Positions 1 to 11,100 of a DNA stretch of 12,448 bases are shown piece after piece (within the stretch, counting starts at the first letter, position 1; each line of letters starts with the position of its first letter). The position numbers and the translations under genes are program-made. The stretch is taken from NCBI GenBank assembly GCA_019137255.1, contig WPDH01000118.1, positions 1-12,448 of the forward strand, written 5' to 3'. The notes under the pieces were generated by a model, which saw nothing but the letters and a program-made list of their open reading frames with translations, had not been told where the DNA came from and did not search any database. This DNA comes from Corinectria fuckeliana. Lineage: Eukaryota > Ascomycota > Sordariomycetes > Hypocreales > Nectriaceae.

Positions 1-2880
1 TTATTAAGATCTTAGTATAAGTATAATACTCTTTTATTATTAGTAAGAGAGTAGACTTTAGTAGGTTTAAGTTAATTAGTCTTTTAGTATTCTCTTATTT
101 TATCTTAAAGTTAGGTTTACTATATAGTTTATTTAGAAAGAGTATAAGCTTTTATTACTACTAATATTAGTTTATACTTTTTATAAGAGAGCTAGCTTTT
201 AAGCTAATTTTTAACTTCTTATTATAGTTACTATTATAGTTTTTACTACTACTTATAATAAATCTACCTTAAAGCTATAATAGTAGTAGCCCTAATAAGC
301 TAAGTAGTATTTTATCTCTTAGTATAACTATAAAATTAGGCAGCTAGTTTATTAAGATAGATATTAAGAGAGGGGATAGCTAGTTTTATCTCTAGTAGGT
401 AAGTAGGTATAGCTTTATAAGCTTTTACTACTATATATAGGTTTTAAGTCTATTTTAATATAAGTACTTATATAATACTTTAAGACTTACTACTAAGAGT
501 TATTAAGATATAATAAGCTTTTATATTATAAACTATAGTAAAGTAGATAACTTATATATAAATTAATCTTACTCTTTTAAGGTTAACCTCTTAAGTGCTT
601 ATAGTAATTATAGTAAGAGCCTAGTATTAATACTTAAGTTTCTCTTTAAGATAGTTTATATATAGGCCTTATAGTAGTTTATAATAGAGAAAAAGTCTAA
701 GAAACTTATAGGTTTAAGTAGGTTATACTATTAAGTCTTTAAGTTAGATTTATATTTAGTTTACTATATATTTATAAGTAAAGTAAAAATATTATATTTT
801 ATCTGGTTTTTAAGTTATATTATTTATTTAGGCCTAATTATTATATATTTTTTATATAATTTTAAGCTAGGTTTAGGTCTTTTTTATATTATAGCTAAAT
901 ACTAGTAGGTTTATATTATTTATAAATCTAATAACTAATATTCTAAAGGTATTATTAAGAGCTTTATAAAAGCTAGAAATAAAAAGAATAAATAAAATAA
1001 GTAATAAAAAGAATTCTTAAAAGACTCTTATTTTAACTTTAATTAAGTTAAAAGTTTAGCTATTAAATTAGAGTTATATTATTTATAATATAAGATAGCT
1101 AGTAAGTTATACTAAGAGCTATCTAAGAAATCTTTTTAGTTATAAGATAGTAATAAGTTATTTATAGTTAATATTATTAAAAGTTCTTATAAAGTTAAGC
1201 TAGAGAAAAAAAGTAAGATTATATTAGGCTTATACTATATATACTAATTTAATAACTATAGCTAAAGCTAGCTTTATTAACTTTCTAAGCTTATTACTTA
1301 TTTACCCTAAGAGTAATAGCCTTTTCTCTTTTACTATAGTTATAATATACTTACTANNGATAATTATAATAATTATAGTATAAAAGTATATTAGAAAGTA
1401 ACTAATAGTAAAGCTTATATTTACTATTTTAGTAATTATAAGAATAAGTAGGTTACTATATATCTTAAGAAATCTTATAAGAATTTTATTCTCTTTTAAA
1501 GCCTTTTATAACTTAATTTAGTATAAAGCTTTTTAGACCTCTTTAGAGTTTATTATTAGGTATATATAGCCTAACTTAGGTTTAGGTATCTTAAAAGGTA
1601 AGAAGGGAGAAAGAATAAAGTTATCTACTTAAGGTTTAAGAAAGAATTTTCTTACTAAAATCTTAGCTTTATTTATATAAAGTGTTACTAGCTTAGGTTA
1701 GTCTTAGTAAATAAGAGGTAAAAACTATAAAAAAGTTATAATAGTTTTACTATATAGTTTAGCTTATCTTTTTATATTCTAAAATTATATTATATTATAC
1801 TATAAGAGCTTAATTAGAAGTTTTCTTTAAAGGATATACTATATGTTTTATATATACTAATCTTATACTATATATATCTTAAAGTGTATATATTAGTCTA
1901 TTAGGTGTTTAATTTATTAGGCTATATAGTATACTTACTTAAGTTTAAAAGTTATTTTAACTATTTTACTATTTTACTAAGAGTTATAATAAGATTTAGG
2001 TTTTTTTTACTTTAGGGTTATATATTTTATAATTATAGTAAGTTACTTAAAAAACTATTTAACTTTTATATTTAGGGCTTTTAAGGTAGTTATTATACTA
2101 CTAGATATATAATAAAAATAAACTACTATTTTATTAGCTATATTTTACTAGTAGGTTTTCTTTTAGTTAAATTTAGAGTTTAGCTTAAAAGCTATCTTTT
2201 TATAGGTATTTATAATATAAATATACTAAGAGATATAATTAGACCCTTTTAGGTTATAGTTAGTTCTTATATAAAAGATATTAATAGTTTTAGTAGCTTA
2301 GGTAAGGTCTAAAATGCTATTATAATAGTCTTAAGCTAACCTAGTGATTATTTTATAAGAGGTAAAAAGGCTAATATAAAGTTATAATATCTTCTCTATA
2401 AGGCTATTACTATTTTAGTCTAAATAGCTATAATAGTTTTAAAATAAGTAGTAAAAGTTAAAATTACTTATAAGAAGTATATAATTATTTAGAGTTATAC
2501 TAGTAAGAGCTTATAGTATAAGTAAGTTATTTTTACTATTTAGAGGATTATATAAGATAATAATTTAGTATTAGGTTTTTATAAAGGTAATACTAACTTA
2601 GTCTTTTTCTGCTTATAATATTTATAACTTAAGCTTATACTATTTATTTATATAAACTATTATATACTTATTATAGTAAACTATATAATAGTTATAATAT
2701 TTTAAGTAGACTAAGACTTTTATCTTAAGGTTCTTATTTAGCTTAAAGAGTATAATTATATTATATTTATTATAAGCTTATAGTATAATATAAGTAAGAG
2801 TAGCTTAATAATTAGTATTTTAATATAGTACTAGTATTAATTAGTAGTCTAAAAAGGGGATAATAATAGTAATAAGACTA
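1..2880 (-). pseudogene. LINE ORF2 relic (endonuclease + reverse transcriptase), left copy, partial
   Basis: This is the left-copy relic of the ORF2 polyprotein, which in active LINEs nicks target DNA and reverse-transcribes the element RNA. Positions follow from alignment to the right copy. The endonuclease GDFN-type motif is at 2457-2468 and the SDH motif near 2236-2244. The RT 'KAPG' region is at about 1494-1505, RT motif A (LDF...AFD) at about 1176-1199, and the FxDD box at 915-926. The catalytic Asp codons read Asn here as in the right copy. The NN gap at 1357-1358 replaces 98 bp that in the right copy encode the RT 'RPISLL' block. The 5' limit is approximate and the C-terminal zinc finger lies outside the window. 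Many in-frame TAA/TAG codons stand where the family has Gln or Trp. Confidence 0.8.
1357..1358. other. Assembly gap (NN) standing for about 98 bp
   Basis: Two N characters interrupt the left arm. Base 1356 pairs with right-arm 9789 and base 1359 with right-arm 9690, so right-arm bases 9691-9788 have no counterpart. The flanks align well on both sides. The simplest reading is a scaffold or consensus gap with an under-estimated size; a real 96-98 bp deletion joined by ambiguous bases is possible but less likely. Confidence 0.9.
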
Positions 2881-2889
2881 AGATAATTA

Positions 2890-4213
2890 TTAAAAGAGGG
2901 GATAGTATATAAGTAGCTTAGGCTTATATTAGGGCTAAGCTAGTAAATACTATATATAATTTGTTTATTAAGCTAGAGAGCCTTTTAGGTTTTCTTAATA
3001 AGAACTATATAAGCTAGGCTAATAGTAAGAGTAGTAAGAGTAAAAGCTCTTAAGTTAAAGGTTTAGTTATTATATATTCTTAAAAGTAGAAAGGTTTATT
3101 TAAGTATTCTTTCTTAGTATAAGCTTAATATAAGACTATAATAAGATAGTTATAGCTTTAAGCTAAGTGTTTACTCTTATAAAGGATATAATTTAGAGGG
3201 ATTTTTTTATATTTAGTTAAGTATCTTTTTTTATTAGTATATATAATACTTTTATAATATTTATAAGTTAGGGCTAACTTATAGTTTTAAGCTAAGTATT
3301 TAAACTTAAAATAGTTATAATATTAGGTAGGTTAAAGCCTCTTATTAAAAGGCTTATAGTTATATAGTTATATATTAAGTAGTAAGCTATTATTATATAA
3401 GTAGTTAGCCTTTTTAATAAAGCTAATATATAAAATAAGATTTATTTTTACTTTAGAGCTAAGTTAGCTAGTCTTTTACTTTTTAACTTAAAGGATTTTT
3501 AGTTAATTAGATTTATTAATTTTTTTAATAAGCTTATTAGTATTATTTAAGATAAATATAAGTTAGATTCTTTTTACTATTACTATAAATATTAAGAAAA
3601 AGAGAGCTATATTATTACTAAAAGCTTTAATAACCTAATCTTTAGTATAAATAGCTTATATCTTATCTACTATATAAAATATAAAAATAGTATTACTATT
3701 TAGTAGCTTTCTTACTATAATAATACTAGAGTTATTATAAGCTTAGTTTACTATCTTAATAGTATCTTTTAAAGTTTAGCTATTAATATTAAAAAGTATA
3801 TTTCTTATTTAAATTATAACTTTATATTTAATATAGCTTTAGGTTATTTATTTTATATTTTCCTAGTTTAAAAGCACTAGGTTTTATATTATAATTAATA
3901 TATAAGAGGGTTAGCTTCTCTTATAATCTAAGAGTATAATAAAAGCTATATTAATAATAAAGGTAAGAGCTATAGTAATATTTATAGTAATTTAGTTCTT
4001 AAGAGCTGTTTTATAGTTATATATAATATCCTTCTTATATAAGATATAAGCTTATACTTTATATATAAATATATAAGTTTAGATAATATACTAAACTTAT
4101 TTAAGAGATATAATAAAAATAATTCTAGTAATAGTATTATATATTTTAATTTTTAGGTTATCTACTAGTATTTTACTTAGTTTTATAATAGGTTTATTAT
4201 TTTTACTTAATAT
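2890..4213 (-). pseudogene. LINE ORF1 (Gag-like, zinc-knuckle) relic, left copy
   Basis: Reverse-strand counterpart of the right-copy ORF1, with no net indel relative to it. In active elements the ORF1 product binds element RNA in the ribonucleoprotein particle. By alignment the first zinc knuckle lies at 3281-3322 and the third at 3146-3190. The start near 4213 is placed by homology to 6836, where an ATA codon stands at a plausible former ATG; the end is approximate. The reading frame is broken by many TAA/TAG codons. This copy and the right one differ mainly by transitions, as expected of two copies mutated by RIP. Confidence 0.75.
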
Positions 4214-4436
4214 ATACTAGCTAATTCTTATAAGAGAGTTATATTAACTTTAGTTAAGTTTATATACTTCTAAATTAATAGCTATTAGAAGTATATTAGT
4301 ACTATTACTATAGTCTTAATATACTATTATCTTTAAGGTAATATATATATAAGAATTTAGATTTTAGTGTTAAAATATATTTTAAAAGTAGATTAGAGTT
4401 ATAATAAGTAGAAACTAAGTAAGTAAGAAAAATATT
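4214..4436 (-). other. LINE 5' leader, left copy
   Basis: About 220 bases upstream of ORF1, matching 6613-6835 of the right copy. The match is strong up to 4436 (6613) and fades just beyond it, marking the 5' end of the repeated unit. Active LINEs carry an internal promoter in this position, but I see no promoter motif that survived mutation. Confidence 0.6.
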
Positions 4437-5039
4437 ACTTTAATATTTTTAATTATAATATAATATTATAAGTATAATAGTTTATAATATATTAAGCTTT
4501 AATAACCTTTTATAAATATTTAATAGTTACTCTTACTATACTTTAAATATACTCTTAAAATCTATTTTAACCTAACTAACTTTCTTTATAGACTTTTTTT
4601 ACTCTCTTTCTACTCTTATATTATTACTATATTATATATAATAAGTAGGCTAAGTAAAATAAAAAATATTAAGATTATAAACTATCTTTTTTCTCCTCTT
4701 AAAAAAAGTTTTTTACTATAAAACCTACTCTTACTATAAGCTAAGCTTAGTATAAAAATAACTTATAATTAATTTAAAGATCTTATTATTAAGACTAAAT
4801 ATAAACTTAAAGTAATTATCTTAAAAGCTATTTTTCTCTTAGTTTAAAAAATAGTAATAACTCTAGCTAATACTACTATAAGCTATACTTAATATATAAG
4901 TAGTAAGATCTTAATCTTACTATCTCTTATAAAAATAATTATAACTACTATTAAAAAAGTAGTATTAACTACCCTTTAGAAAATACTTATTAAAATCTTA
5001 ACTTAAGCTTAAGTTACTTATAATAAGAGAATATTTTAG

Positions 5040-5279
5040 TCTCTAATAATATTACTATTAAAAGTAATCTCTTCTTATCTTAGTAGAAAGATTATTATTA
5101 GGTTATTTAATATAGCTCTTAATATTATATCTTATATACTATTAGATATTATAATAATTATTAATTATACTCTCTTAAGAGATTACTTTTTACTTATAAT
5201 AGTCTTATATTATCTTTTTAGTAAGAATATTATTATCTTTTTTTATAAACTAACTATAAATCTCCTAAAGAATAATACT
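5040..5279 (+). other. 80-codon open stretch of unknown origin
   Basis: Between a TAG at 5037-5039 and a TAG at 5280-5282 there is no stop in this phase, which is long for sequence so rich in TAA and TAG. The plus-strand translation is dominated by Ile, Leu and Val with no low-complexity repeat. The same phase read on the minus strand gives a more balanced mixture (Asp/Asn, Lys, Glu, Tyr), with stops where CAA, CAG or TGG could once have stood. The original gene may therefore have been on the minus strand, with this open stretch as its antisense shadow. There is no start codon, no ribosomal or splice context and no recognised family. Confidence 0.25.
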
Positions 5280-6404
5280 TAGATTTATATTATTTTTAGT
5301 ATAAGTATATACTAAGTCTTAAAGTAGTTTATAATAGTTACTAAAAGGGTTTTAACTAGCTATATAAGAGGTTTACTTAGAGATCTTATAATAAATATCT
5401 AATAAGTAAATAATATTAAAATATATATTATAAAACTATTATAAAACTACTATATAACTAAATCTTATTAGTTACTAGTTATATTATTAATAAAACTAAT
5501 AAATATAAATAAACTTTATAACTAAAGTATAATTATAATTATAAAAGTATATTAAACTAAGTCTTATTTAAAAAAGATTTAACTTAAGTAGTACTTTAAG
5601 TATTTTTACTTTAAATATATTATATAATACTATTAGGAATAAGCTAAGTATAGCTATTATAAGAGAGCTTATTATATAACAAATATAATATATTTTACTA
5701 TTACTAGTAAGATTCTTTTAGTATATTATAATTATAATAGCTTATACTTAATATAGTCTTATATATACTATATAATATAAAAAGAGTAAAAATAAATAAG
5801 AAATACTTACTTAAAGAGATTTATATAGTTTAGTATTTTAAGTAAGTAATATAAATATATAGTATACTTACTATAAGATATAATAGTATTAATACTAATA
5901 CTAATTATAGTACTAAACTACCTAGCTTAAAAGAGGCTTAAATAGCTTTTAAAGTAGTCTTAAGTTAGACTAAACTTAGATTTAAGTTTAGCTCTTATAG
6001 TATTTATACTAATTAACTAACTAAGAGAGTAAATACTATTAAAAGTTAGAAAAAGTATATTAATACTAGTTAGTAATAAGAATAATACTTAAAAGAATAA
6101 GAAGAATAAGTAGTATAAGTAACTTAAATATAACTTAAAATTAATTAAATTCTAGTATATAATTTAAGTAAAACCTTATAAGAATTTATTAATATAAGTA
6201 TATAACTAGCTTTTCTTATAAAGTAAACCTACTTAAAACTTATACTACTATATATATATACTAAGCCTAACTTAGTTCTCTTTTAGGTAAGAGTAGTAAA
6301 AGGTTTTTTATCTTATAGCTTACTATTAGGTTTTTTCTTTTTATTATAAACTAGTTTAAGCTACTTAAAAGAAGGTTTAAATAACTATAAAGTTAAAATA
6401 GTAT

Positions 6405-6430
6405 ATAAATAAATAAAAATAAATAAATAT
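6405..6430. repeat. TAAA-type low-complexity run
   Basis: A short run of AAAT/TAAA units inside the spacer, about 185 bases before the right LINE copy. It could be the remnant of a microsatellite or of a retroelement tail, but it is too short and too ordinary in this composition to assign. Confidence 0.5.
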
Positions 6431-6612
6431 ATTATATAAAGGTTTTTAATATTATTTAAGAGTTTTAAAAATATATAAAAACTATAATAATAAAAGTAAG
6501 AGAAAAATAATATATAAATATAAATATTAAATAAGTAATATAATCTTTCTAATAAATAATATAATATAATACTAAGAAAAAGTTTATTTAATATAAGTAA
6601 AAATAAAAAACT

Positions 6613-6835
6613 AATATTTTTCTTACTTACCTAGTTTCTACTTATTATAACTCTAATCTACCTTTAAAATATATTTTAATACTAAAATCTAAATTCTTAT
6701 ATATATATTACCTTAAAGATAATAGTATATTAAGACTATAATAATAGTGCTAATATACTTCTAATAGCTATTAATTTAGAAGTATATAAACTTAACTAAA
6801 GTTAATATAACTCTCTTATAAGAATTAGCTAGTAT
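6613..6835 (+). other. LINE 5' leader, right copy
   Basis: The 220-odd bases before ORF1, repeated in inverse orientation at 4214-4436. Both copies keep this segment, which suggests that neither was 5'-truncated on insertion, a common fate of LINE copies. No surviving promoter element can be pointed to. Confidence 0.6.
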
Positions 6836-8165
6836 ATACTAAGTGAAAATAATAAACCTACTATAAAACTAAGTAAAATACTAGTAGATAACCTAGAAAA
6901 TAAAATATATAATACTATTACTAAAATTATCTTTATTATATCTCTTAAATAAGTTTAATATATTATCTAAACTTATATATTTATATATAAGATATAAGCT
7001 TATATCTTATATAAGAAGAATACTATATATAACTATAAAACAGCTCTTAAAGACTAAATTACTATAAATATTATTATAACTCTTACTTTTATTATTAATA
7101 TAGCTTTTACTATACCTTTAGATTATAAGAAAGGCTAACCCTCTTATATATTAATTATAGTATAAAACTTAGTACTTTTAAACTAGGAAAATATAAAGTA
7201 AATAACTTAAAGCTATATTAAATATAAAGATATAATCTAAATAAGAAATATACCTTTTAATATTAATAGCTAAACTCTAAAAGATACTATTAAGATAGTA
7301 AACTAAGCTTATAATAACTCTAGTATTATTATAGTAAGAAAGCTACTAAGTGGTAATACTATTTTTATATTTTATATAGTAGATAAAATATAAGCTATTT
7401 ATACTAAAAATTAAGTTATTAAAGCTTTTAGTAATAATATAGCTTTCTTTCTTTTAATATTTATAGTAATAGTAAAAAGAATCTAACTTATATTTATTCT
7501 AAATAATACTAATAAGCTTATTAAAAAAATTAATAGATCTAATTAACTAAAAATCCTTTAAAATAAAAAGTAAAAGACTAGCTAACTTAGCTTTAAAGTA
7601 AAAACAAATCTTATCTTATATATTAGTTTTATTAAAAAGGCTAACTACTTATATAATAATAGCCTACTACTTAATATATAACTATATAACTATAAGCTTT
7701 TTAATAAGAGGCTTTAACTTACCTAATACTATAACTACTTTAAGTTTAAATACTTAGCTTAAAACTACAAATTAGCCCTAACTTATAAATATTATAAAGG
7801 TATTATATATACTAACAGAAAAGAATACCTAACTAAGTGTAAAAAAATCCCTTTAAACTATATCTTTTATAAGAGTAAATACTTAGCTTAAAGCTATAAC
7901 TATCTTATTATAGTCTTATACTAAGCTTATACTAAGAAAGAATACTTAGATAAACCTCTCTGCTTTTAAGAATATATAGTAACTAAACTTTTAACTTAAA
8001 AGCTTTTACTTTTACTACTCTTACTATTAGCCTAGCTTATATAGTTCTTATTAAAAAAACCTAAAAGGCTTTTTAGCTTAATAAATAAATTATATATAGT
8101 ATTTACTAGCTTAGCCTTAATATAAGCCTAAGCTGCTTATATATTATTCTCTCTTTTAATAATTA
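6836..8165 (+). pseudogene. LINE ORF1 (Gag-like, zinc-knuckle) relic, right copy
   Basis: About 440 codons, a usual size for ORF1 of fungal LINEs, all in one phase from 6836 to at least 7903. The N-terminal part (6836-7100) has mixed polar sequence. At 7334-7360 the reading 'VRKLLSGNT' matches the 'RRLPSGD' block common before the knuckles of LINE Gag proteins. A conserved block near 7610-7720 leads into the zinc knuckles. Knuckle one is at 7727-7768, C-X2-C-X4-H-X4-C if TAC is read as former TGC or CAC. Knuckle two begins with Cys codons at 7784 and 7793 and ends at a surviving TGT at 7838, with unclear inner spacing. Knuckle three is at 7859-7903, fitting C-X2-C-X3-H-X6-C with an AWS-like core. 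The start at 6836 (ATA, possible former ATG) and the end are estimates. Stops interrupt it throughout. Confidence 0.82.
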
Positions 8166-11100
8166 TCTTAGTCTTATTACTATTATTATCCCTCTTTTAA
8201 ACTACTAATTAATACTAGTATTATATTAGAATACTAATTATTAAGCTATTTTAACTTATATTATATTATAAGCTTATAGTAAATATAATATAATTATACT
8301 TTTTAAGCTAAATAAGAATCTTATAATAAAAGTTTTAGCCTGCTTAAAATATTATAATTACTATATAGTTTATTATAATAAGTATATAATAGTTTATATA
8401 AATAAATAGTATAAGCTTAAGTTATAAATATTATAAGCAGAAAAAAACTAAGTTAGTATTATCTTTATAAAAACCTAATATTAAATTATTACTTTATATA
8501 ATCTCTTAAATAGTTAAGATAACTTACTTATATTATAAGCTCTTACTAGTACTACTCTAAATAACTATATACTTCTTATAAGTAATTTTAACTTTTACTA
8601 TCTACTTTAAGACTATTATAGCTATTTAGACTAAGATAGTAATAGCCTTATAGAGAAAGTATTATAACTTTATATTAGCTTTTTTACCTCTTATAAAATA
8701 GTTACTAGGTTAAATTAAGTCTACTAAAATAGTACTTTAGATCTTACTTAGGCTACTAAAACTATTAATACCTCTTATATAAAAACTAACTATAACTTAA
8801 AAAGATCTAATTATATCTCTTAGTATATTTATATTATAAATACTTATAAATAGATAGCTATTAAGCTAAACTCTAAATTTAACTAAAAGAAAACCTACTA
8901 GTAAAAAATAGCTAATAAAATAGTAGTTTATTTTTATTATATATATAATAGTATAATAACTATCTTAAAAGCTTTAAATATAAAAGTTAAATAGCTTTTT
9001 AAGTAACTTACTATAATTATAAAATATATAACCTTAAAGTAGAAAAAGCTTAAATCTTATTATAACTCTTAGTAAAATAGTAAAATAGCTAAAGTAACTT
9101 TTAAACTTAAGTAAGTATACTATATAGCCTAATAAACTAGCTACTTAGCTAACTAGTATATATACTTTAAGATATATATAATATAAGATTAGTATATATA
9201 AAATATATAATATACCCTCTAAAAAAAACTTTTAATTAAGCTCTTATAGTATAATATAATATAATTTTAAAATATAAAAAGATAAGCTAAACTATATAAT
9301 AAAACTATTATAACTTTTTTATAACTTTTACCTCTTATCTATTAAGACTAACCTAAGCTAGTAATACTTTATATAAATAAAACTAAAATCTTAATAAGAA
9401 ATTTTTTTTTTAAACTTTAAGTAGATAACTTTAATCTTTCTCTTTTCTTACTCTCTAAGATACTTAAACCTAAGTTAAGCTATATATACTTAATAATAAA
9501 CCTTAAAGAGGTTTAAAAAGCTTTATACTAAATTAAGTTATAAAAGGCCTTAAAAAAGAATAAAATCTCTATAGGATTTCTTAAAGTATATAATAACCTA
9601 CTTATTCTTATAATTACTAAAATAGTAAATATAAGCTTTACTATTAGCTACTTCTTAATATACTTTTATACTATAATTACTATAATTATCTTAAAAGCTA
9701 ATAAGTCTAAAAAATAATAGTAAATAGTATTAGACTAATATTTAATATTACTACTTAATATAATTAGTAAGATTATTAAAATAGTTATTAGTAAGTATAT
9801 TATAACTATAATAAAAGAGAAAAGGCTATTACTCTTAAAGTAAATAAGTAATAAGCTTAAAAAGTTAATAAAGCTAGTCTTAGCTATAGTTATTAAAATA
9901 GTATATATAGTATAAGCTTAATATAGTCTTATCTCTCTTTTTTAACTTAACTTTATAAAAGCCTTTAATAGTATTAACTATAAATAACTTATTACTATTA
10001 TATAACTAAAAGAATTCTCTAGATAGCTCTTAATATAACTTACTAGCTATCTTATATTATAAATAATATAGCTTTAATTTAATAGCTAAACTTTTAACCT
10101 AATTAAAGTTAAAGTAAAAGTCTCTTAAGAATCTCTTTTATTACTTATTTTATTTATCTTTTTTATTTCTAGCCTTTATAAAGCTCTTAATAATACTCTT
10201 AGGGTATTAGTTATTAGATTTATAAATAATATAAACCTACTAGTATTTAGCTATAATATAAAAGAGACTTAAACCTAGCTTAAAACTATATAAGAAATAT
10301 ATAATAATTAGGCCTAAATAAATAATATAACCTAAAAACTAAATAAAATATAACTTTTTTACTTTACTTATAAATATATAGTAAACTAAATATAAATCTA
10401 ACTTAGAGACTTAATAGTATAACTTACTTAAACTTATAGGTTTTTTAGACTCTTTTTTTATTATAAACTACTATAAGCTTATATATAAACTACCTTAAAA
10501 GAAAACTTAAGTATTAGTATTAAGCTCTTACTATAATTACTATAAGTACTTAAGAGGTTAGCTTTAAAAAAGTAAAATTAATTTATATATAAGTTATTTA
10601 TTTTACTATAGTTTATAATATAAAAGCTTATTATACTTTAATAGCTCTTAGTAGTAAGCCTTAAGATATTATATAAGTACTTATATTAGAATAAACTTAG
10701 AACTTATATATAATAGTAAAAGCTTATAAAGCTATATTTACTTACTTATTAGAGATAAAACTAGTTATCCCCTCTCTTAATATTTATCTTAATAAACTAG
10801 CTGCTTAATTTTATAGTTATACTAAGAGATAAAATACTACTTTGCTTATTAGAGCTGTTATTATTATAGCTTTAAGGTAGATTTACTATAAGTAGTAGTA
10901 AAAACTATAATAATAATTATAGTAAGAAGTTAGAGATTAGCTTAAAAGCTAGCTCTCTTATAAAAAGTATAAACTAATATTAGTAGTAGTAAAAGCTTAT
11001 ATTCTTTCTAAATAAACTATATAGTAAACCTAACTTTAAGATAAAGTAAGAGAGTACTAAAAGACTAATTAACTTAAACTAGCTAAAGCTTACCCTCTTA

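Larger units (their letters stand above)
1..4436 (-). mobile_element. RIP-degraded LINE (I/Tad1-like), left copy, 3' end outside window
   Basis: This is a non-LTR retrotransposon relic on the minus strand, the inverted counterpart of the copy at 6613-11460. Reading leftwards it contains a leader (4436-4214), ORF1 and ORF2; about the last 100 codons of ORF2 and the 3' end lie outside the window. Family assignment rests on ORF1 zinc knuckles followed by an endonuclease and reverse transcriptase with the LINE motif order, recognised more easily in the right copy. Collinearity with the right copy is nearly perfect apart from an NN gap at 1357-1358 and a single-base indel between 423 and 929. Stops are scattered through all phases I read, so it is inactive. 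The clade (I versus Tad1) is inferred from the zinc-knuckle Gag and has not been tested by phylogeny. Confidence 0.85.
4437..6612. other. Non-repeated AT-rich spacer between the two LINE 5' ends
   Basis: About 2.2 kb with no counterpart elsewhere in the window that I could find. Composition matches the LINE copies (TpA-rich, CpA/TpG-poor), so it has either been mutated as part of another repeat or by RIP spreading from its flanks. No complete gene is present. Two stretches look like former coding sequence: 5040-5279, open for 80 codons on the plus strand, and about 5891-6060 on the plus strand (phase 5891), where the residue mix looks protein-like with only a few TAA/TAG interruptions before stops become dense. 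I recognise neither. It may be another degraded transposon into which, or beside which, the LINEs inserted. Confidence 0.6.

Noticed and set aside
1..4436. CRISPR array or satellite DNA suspected from repeated short words such as TATAAG, AAGCTTAT and TTAGTA
   Set aside because: These words recur without fixed period or spacing and follow from the tiny effective alphabet left after RIP.
5060..5190. A 14-base perfect inverted repeat in the spacer (5060-5073 with 5177-5190), considered as transposon ends or a hairpin
   Set aside because: The match does not extend in either direction, no duplication flanks it, and matches of this length are expected by chance in such low-complexity AT-rich DNA.
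5040..5279. Calling a functional small protein gene in the 80-codon open stretch
   Set aside because: It has no start codon at the boundary, a strongly skewed Ile/Leu/Val content, and a plausible explanation as the antisense of a degraded minus-strand frame.
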